Assembly: GCA_026710795.1 (NCBI GenBank)
Contig: JAPOQK010000032.1
Location: 1 to 64,000 of the forward strand
Direction of reading: 5' to 3'
Length of the DNA: 64,000 nt
Origin: Candidatus Poribacteria bacterium
GTDB taxonomy: Bacteria; Poribacteria; WGA-4E; WGA-3G
The notes under the pieces were generated by a model, which was not told the DNA's origin, did not search any database, and saw only the letters and a program-made list of their open reading frames with translations. This document shows positions 58,738 to 64,000 of the stretch, one piece after another. Numbering within the stretch: the first letter of the stretch is position 1; each line of letters starts with the position of its first letter. The translations under genes and the position numbers were made by a program.

Positions 58738-60258
58738 ATGGACACTTTACCAAACAAAATTACACTTAATCTTGACGGTGATGCAGAAGTGTCCGTCAAA
58801 GGTTTCATCGCACCGATTGAATACACACAATACAACTTCCATGTGGAGTGGGATGAACTGGCAAACATGCAGGTTGCACAACCTGAAAAACAGTATAAAA
58901 CATCGGTTTTCGATGCATTTTTACCATCGGAGTCAGTTTCAGTGGGTGAATGTTGGGAAGTTAATGAAGGTATCTTGGAATTACTCAGCCAACTTCAACC
59001 GAATCCGAACTTAAAAATGCACATTAATAATGGAGATTCTCTTGGATTATGGGCATGTCTACGAGCTTACAACGATAAATATGCTGACATTATGTTTCGC
59101 GTTCATGCAGAATTTAAGCTAAAGGAAGGTTGGTTCACACCGTCCCAATTTGCTGGACAAATCGTTATCAATCGAAACTCAGAAAAAATCGTATTCTTTC
59201 AAATGCACGTGCCTAATGGCACGTTGAACTTTGATGTTAATTGGGACGATACGGGTACTGATATCGGTTTTTGTCCTAAAATGGAACTTTGTACTGGCAC
59301 ACTTCCTCAGGAAATTGAATACTCAGAGTCAATCACAGAAATTGAAGCTGCACGTGAACTAATACTACGTTTCTACAATTCAGAAAAAATTCATTGGGTT
59401 TCTTTGGAAGAGGCATTGGAAATGGCACCGATACAACAGAAACCGATCCATGCAGTCTCAATAGATGGACCTCTCTTGGACGAATCCTGCTGAGCAAGCG
59501 GTAAAGGTTTGAGGGCAGGTGTCCTCGGTAAAGATAAAATAATTGACTTTTTAAACGAACATTTTATTAACACTTGGGTGTTAAACTCAGATTTAGGACG
59601 TGTTCGCAGCTTACGTGAACCAATAGCCAAGAGACGTGAGCATGAATCCAAACCGTTTGATACAACACATCCTTTGGCACAAGCCATCATAAAAGGTTGG
59701 AAGACGGGGTCAAAAAAGGGGTCTCCTGTGGATTGCTTTGTCATATCACCTGAGTTTGAGTTGATGGGTAAGCAACAGATTCATAAACTTGAAAGGGGAA
59801 TCAACCGAAAAGAATATTACCTTACATATCTCAAGGATGCATTGGAGGGTAAAGAACCAGGATTGGGAAATATTGTTCTCACGAGAGAGCATCCTTTGGA
59901 AGAGGTATCAGACTTAATCCGGACTCCAACAGCTGACGATGAAAACCTAACAATTATAGTTATTGATGCAATGTCTTTTGAAAACGGAGGAACATTAACC
60001 GTTGATATTGTCATCGGTAGAGAAGATGGAGAAGGGGCATTCTATCTGTTTGATAGAGATTTTGAACTACCTACAGAGGAAGAAGTATCGGAACAAGGCA
60101 GTCTTGCGTGGACATGGGGAGAACCTGATGAGAAAAGACAAATTGAGTATAGTTTCAATCGTGGACAATTCTTTAAATTAGTTGTTACGCGTTATTGGGA
60201 TGAAGATGTGCCTTATATAAACGCTTTCCACGCCAAAATTTCTGTGGAGGAAAATTGA
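58738..60258 (+). CDS. Selenoprotein N-like protein 2 (UGA at 59491 read as Sec)
   Basis: A 506-residue protein with Sec252 when the TGA at 59491-59493 is read through. It begins 1 base after the previous stop, with AGGAG in the last codons of that gene. The N-terminal half has WACLRAYND, FRVHAEF, FTPSQFAG and FDVNW. The redox motif is DESC-U-ASGKGLR, with Ala where the other copies have Gly. The C-terminal half is thioredoxin-like (FLNEHFINTWV, PVDCFVISPEFELMG, YLKDALEGKEPGLGNIVL), then one beta domain (GGTLTVDIVIG, ending FHAKISVEEN). It is likely a redox protein of the SELENON type. Confidence 0.85.
59491..59526 (+). promoter_or_regulatory. UGA Sec codon and bacterial SECIS-like hairpin 2
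   Basis: TGA (59491-59493), 17 bases, stem GAGGGC (59511-59516), loop AGGT, stem GTCCTC (59521-59526). Confidence 0.75.
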
Positions 60259-60259
60259 A

Positions 60260-62290
60260 ATGGACACTTTACCAAACAAAATTACACTCAATCTTGACGG
60301 TGATGCAGGAGTGTTGGTCAAAGGTTTCATCGCACCGATTGAATACACACAATACAACTTCCATGTGGAGTGGGACGAATTAGCAAATCTACGGGTTGCT
60401 GAACCGGAGAAACAGTATCCTGCATCGGTTTTCCAAGCATTTCTTCCGTCGGATCTCGTTTCAGTGGGTAAATGCTGGCAGATTGGAGAAGAAAGTGTGC
60501 TTACGTTGTTACAGCAGCTCCATCCCAATCCAAAACTAAGGTTGCAAAATGATGACGAGGATTACACTGGATTCTGGGCATGTCTACGTTCTTTTAATGA
60601 TGAATTCGCTGAAATCGTATTCCGTATTCATGCAGAATTTATCATGAAAAACGGTAAATTGACACTATCACAGTTTACAGGGAATTTAGTAATAGACCGA
60701 ATTCAGCAGAAAGTTGTGTCTTTCAAAATGTTCGTTCCACCAACAACACTGAACTTTGATGCCGGTTGGAAGCAAGAGGACGGGAACTACTTTGCAGAGA
60801 TAGGTTATTGTCCACGACTTGAACTATCTGCTGGTAGATATCCTACTGATGTTGAATTCACCACATCAATCACCCAAGAAGAAGCAGAAAGTAAACTGAT
60901 ATCGCATTACTACATGTTTCATAAAATAAAATGGGTATCGTTGGAGGAAGCGTTTGAACAAGCACCTATCCAACAAAAACCGATACATGCTGTCTCTTTA
61001 GATGGACCGCTTTTTGACGAGTCGTGCTGAGGGACCGGCAGAATCTTGAGGACAGGTGTTCTCTCTAAAGGCAACATAATTGACTATTTAAACGAAAACT
61101 ATATCAATACGTGGGTGGAAAATGCGGAATTGGGACGGACAGGCAGTTTACAAGACCCAATTGCAAAAAGACGTAAACGTGAAGGCACAATATTTAACAC
61201 AAGCCACGCCTTAGCCAGAACTATAATGAAAGGATGGGTTAAAGGTTCACCAGTAGACTGTTTCGTTATCTCACATGATTTTGAATTGATGGGAAGTGTT
61301 GACTTCAATGAATTCCTTGACAACATGCAAAAGCCTGAAGATGAACCTATTGCATATCTACAGTTTCTCAATGATTCTTTGGAAGGAAAACGACCTGGAT
61401 TGGGCGATATAATCCTTACCTCTGAACAACCCTCACAAGAGGTAATTGGCACTTATGTCACACCAAAGATGGCACATGAGAACTATACCGTTATCGGAAT
61501 AGATACCATTGCATATAATGAAGGTGGGACACTTACTATTGACATCAAAGTTGGTAGAGATGATGCAATAGGCTTGTTTTACCTGCTTGATGTAGAAAAG
61601 AAAATACCAACTGAGAAAGTTCCTGAAGGCGTTGATCCTGGTGATTGGCACAATCAGGAGAGTGATGAATATGAAAAGGCACTTGGTGCACTTGCGAAAT
61701 CTTGGGGGATATTCCCCGGTAAAACTGGTAAAATAACACACACTTTTGATAAAGGACAACGATTTAAATTGTGTGCAACTGGGGATCAATGGGGTGGAGT
61801 CGGAGGAATAAATGCTTTCCATGCAAAAGTGACTGTAGAGGAGGGACAAATGGAATCCTCAGAGAAGAATGAGACTGAAGTAAGTAAAAATACTATAAAG
61901 GAGTTGCACATTGTTCTTAACAAAGAAAATCAAACACAGCAGGTATTAGACATTTTTCGTACACCGGGAAGAGGTTTTCAGGATTACAACGTTATTAATA
62001 TTGACACAACTGCATTCAAAGGTGGAGGAGTCTTAACCATTGAAATTGAAGTCGGTGGGGCAGAACCTGCTGGATCGTTTGATCTCTTTGATGAGGACGA
62101 TGAACTTCCCATTGAAGGCATACCAGATGCTCTCGTTTCCGCATGGGGTGTATTACCCTGTCAGACAGATAAAATAACACACGAATTTGATACTGGCAAA
62201 GTCTTTAAACTTGGTGCTACCGGTGACTGGTTTAGTGAGAAAGGAAATATTAACGCATTTCAGCTTAAAATATCTGTTGAGGAAAAATAA
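60260..62290 (+). CDS. Selenoprotein N-like protein 3 with duplicated C-terminal domain (UGA at 61028 read as Sec)
   Basis: The 676-residue protein (Sec257) starts 1 base after the previous gene, with a GAGGA site inside it. It shares FRIHAEF, the TLNFDAGW strand, IGYCPRLELS (compare DIGYIPQMEL in human SELENON) and DESC-U-GTGRILR. After the thioredoxin-like half it carries two copies of the beta domain (about 392-526 and 560-676) joined by a charged linker. The linker starts with GGAGG and an in-frame ATG (61850), just like the junction between separate genes, so the second copy looks like a fused remnant, or a second start that could make a short product. Confidence 0.85.
61028..61063 (+). 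promoter_or_regulatory. UGA Sec codon and bacterial SECIS-like hairpin 3
   Basis: TGA (61028-61030), 17 bases, stem GAGGAC (61048-61053), loop AGGT, stem GTTCTC (61058-61063). Relative to copies 1 and 2, pair 5 changed from G-U to A-U and pair 4 from G-C to G-U, keeping the stem. Confidence 0.75.
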
Positions 62291-63919
62291 GTGAATACAC
62301 ATTCTAACAAAATCATACTCAACATTTCCCCGAATGATACTATTATAGTGAAGGGTAATATCACACCAATTACACTCACACAAAACGATTTCCATGAGGA
62401 ATGGGAAGCATTGGCAAACTTTCGGATTGCGGAACCTGAAAGGGAATATACGACTTCAACTTTCCAATCTTTTCTCACTAATAAATCAATTTCAGTTGGT
62501 GATGTCTGGCAGATTGATGAAGAGGGTGTCATGGAGTTACTTCGACAGATTCATCCAAACCCTAACCTGAAAATGTCAATTAATGCAGGAGATTCTTGTG
62601 GGTTATGGGCATGTCTGCGGGCTTATAATGACAAGTTGGTAGACATTCAATTTCGCTTACATGCGGAGTTTAAGTTTGATGATGGACGGTTTACACCTTC
62701 TCAGTTTACGGGGAAACTAATTATTGACCGAATACAACAAAAAGTTGATTATTTCAAGATGTATGTTCCCGAAGGCACAGTGAACTTTGATGTCGCGTGG
62801 AAAAAATATCCCGATAAACCATATAGTGTTATTGATTCTGGTTTTTGTTCTCAATTGGAACTCTCTACTGGGATACCAAATAATCTGGAGGACACAGAAT
62901 TCACAGAATTTATTTCCCAAGAGGAAGCACAGAAGAAGCTAATGCGTTGTTTCTATAAGTTTGAAGAAATAAATTGGGTGTCGTTTGAAGAAGCAATAGA
63001 AATGGCGAAAACACAACACAAACCTATCCATGTTATTTCAATTGATGGTCCCCTAAAAGATGAGTCCTGCTGAGGAACAGGAAAAGGTTTGAGGGCAGTT
63101 GCTCTCTCTGATAATAAGATTATTGAATTCCTTAATGAAAACCTTATTAACACTTGGGTTTCAAATGTAGAACTAAAACGAACTGATGTCAATAAAGAAT
63201 ACTTTCCGAAGCGTTACCCTGATGATTCAAAAGGTTATGACACAACACTTCCGTTCACACAAGCAATTATGAAGGGGTGGCATCAACATTCACCTGTAGA
63301 TTGTATGGTCATATCTGCTGACTTTGAGTTATTGGGAAGTCTACCAATCAATGAGTTTAATGATATGAGCAAGTCATATCACAAATTTATTCAGGCTGCA
63401 CTATCAGGACAAAATCCTGGCTTGAATAATAAAGGTAATGCTTCACGTACAACCGATTGGTACGCTTTTTTTAACTCAGGAAAACAGGTTGCGGTGAAAA
63501 AGATACCTGAAAATAAGGTTGCGAGGTTAAATGTTGAACTCAATCCTGAACATTTAAGTCAACATGTTATGAATATATTTCGTACACCTGAACACGGTTG
63601 TCAAGATTACACTATTGTTGACATAGATACAAAAGCGATTGAATATGGTTATATGCTTAACATTGATATTCAAGTAGGGAATGCTGAACCCGCAGGTTCG
63701 TTTGATCTATTTGATGGTGATAGCGAAATACCTACAGAAGGCATCCCTCATGAAGCACTTGCCTCTGTGTGGGATATTCCTCCAGGTAAAACTGGGACAA
63801 TCCGACATCGCTGTGAGAATGGTCAACGTTTTAAATTGGGTGCTACTGGTAACTGGTTCAGTGAAAAAGGGAGTGTCAACGCCTTTTACGCAACAATTAC
63901 TGTAGAGGAGAATCAATAA
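62291..63919 (+). CDS. Selenoprotein N-like protein 4 (UGA at 63071 read as Sec)
   Basis: A 542-residue protein with Sec261. It starts at GTG directly after the TAA of the previous gene, with GAGGA inside that gene. Motifs are WACLRAYND, FRLHAEF, FTPSQFTG, TVNFDVAW and DESC-U-GTGKGLR, followed by LNENLINTWV and a thioredoxin-like half. Between that half and the beta domain it has an insertion of about 40 residues (NKGNASRTTDWYAFFNSGKQ and on) not seen in the other copies. The beta domain ends in FYATITVEENQ. It is likely a redox protein of the SELENON type. Confidence 0.85.
63071..63106 (+). promoter_or_regulatory. UGA Sec codon and bacterial SECIS-like hairpin 4
   Basis: TGA (63071-63073), 17 bases, stem GAGGGC (63091-63096), loop AGTT, stem GCTCTC (63101-63106). 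Pair 5 is G-C and pair 4 G-U, again different bases with the same stem. Confidence 0.75.
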
Positions 63920-64000
63920 TTGAATACGCCATCCAAAAGAATCTCACTCAATCTCAATGGTAACGAAACAGTATCTGTGAAAGGTCTCATTGCACCGATC
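63920..64000 (+). CDS. Selenoprotein N-like protein 5, 5' end only
   Basis: A TTG start directly follows the TAA of gene 4, with GAGGAG in that gene's last codons. The 27 codons inside the window read MNTPSKRISLNLNG, then ETVSVKGLIAPI, clearly a fifth member of the array. The redox region, where a TGA would be expected about 250 codons on, lies outside the window. Confidence 0.8.
   Translation, partial: MNTPSKRISLNLNGNETVSVKGLIAPI

Noticed and set aside
1-64000. tRNA or rRNA genes
   Set aside because: No cloverleaf-like or rRNA-like sequence was noticed by eye. A tRNA search program would be decisive.

Overview
The window looks like a piece of a Candidatus Poribacteria (sponge-associated) genome or a close relative. 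This is inferred from content, not from a marker gene. It has AT-rich DNA, many exported beta-propeller proteins (WD40, YWTD, Reg_prop, PQQ and TolB types), LamG proteins, C-terminal sorting domains with NFPNPFNPETWIP, a DUF5060-type glycoside-hydrolase-like protein, and Gfo/Idh/MocA and enolase-superfamily enzymes between short decayed intergenic repeats.

Layout. 0.3-4.6 kb: two tandem paralogous membrane-anchored 14-blade WD40 proteins. 4.6-14.8 kb: DUF423 protein, a type-2 EF-G, a TonB/FGE-like fusion, aldehyde dehydrogenase, LamG protein, enolase-superfamily enzyme, GspG-like pseudopilin, two small unknowns and an oxidoreductase. 15-28.2 kb, all minus strand: two YWTD propellers plus a frameshifted third, three WD40 proteins with near-identical C-terminal sorting domains, and a large putative outer-membrane barrel. 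The last block appears to be driven by two sigma-54 promoters of identical architecture, each with a pair of palindromic enhancer-like sites exactly 30 bp apart. 29-43.5 kb, plus strand: DUF5060 protein, PQQ propeller, a giant Reg_prop lipoprotein next to a second barrel, a LamG protein and two paralogous lipoproteins. 43.5-46.3 kb, minus strand: HAD phosphatase, OCD-family reductase and a cis-3-hydroxyproline-dehydratase-like enolase, a likely hydroxyproline salvage module. 47-49.4 kb: scar region with IS630 and IS982 remnants and a TolB-like gene broken by an in-frame TGA. 50-57 kb: RNase J, a WD40 protein, an exported unknown and leuCD.

The most remarkable part is 57.2-64.0 kb: a head-to-tail array of at least five genes (the last cut by the window edge) related to animal selenoprotein N (SELENON). 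Each of the four complete genes would be called as two ORFs because of an in-frame TGA in a Cys-Sec motif (SCUG-like). Exactly 17 nt after every TGA lies a 6-bp stem with a four-base AGKU loop (K is G or T) that shows compensatory base changes, as expected of a bacterial SECIS element. The genes are spaced by 0-1 nt, with the next ribosome binding site inside the last codons of the previous gene, so they are probably translationally coupled. Each carries an extra C-terminal beta-rich domain (two copies in the third gene) that I do not recall in animal SELENON. No Sec machinery (selA/B/C/D) and no tRNA or rRNA gene was seen in the window.
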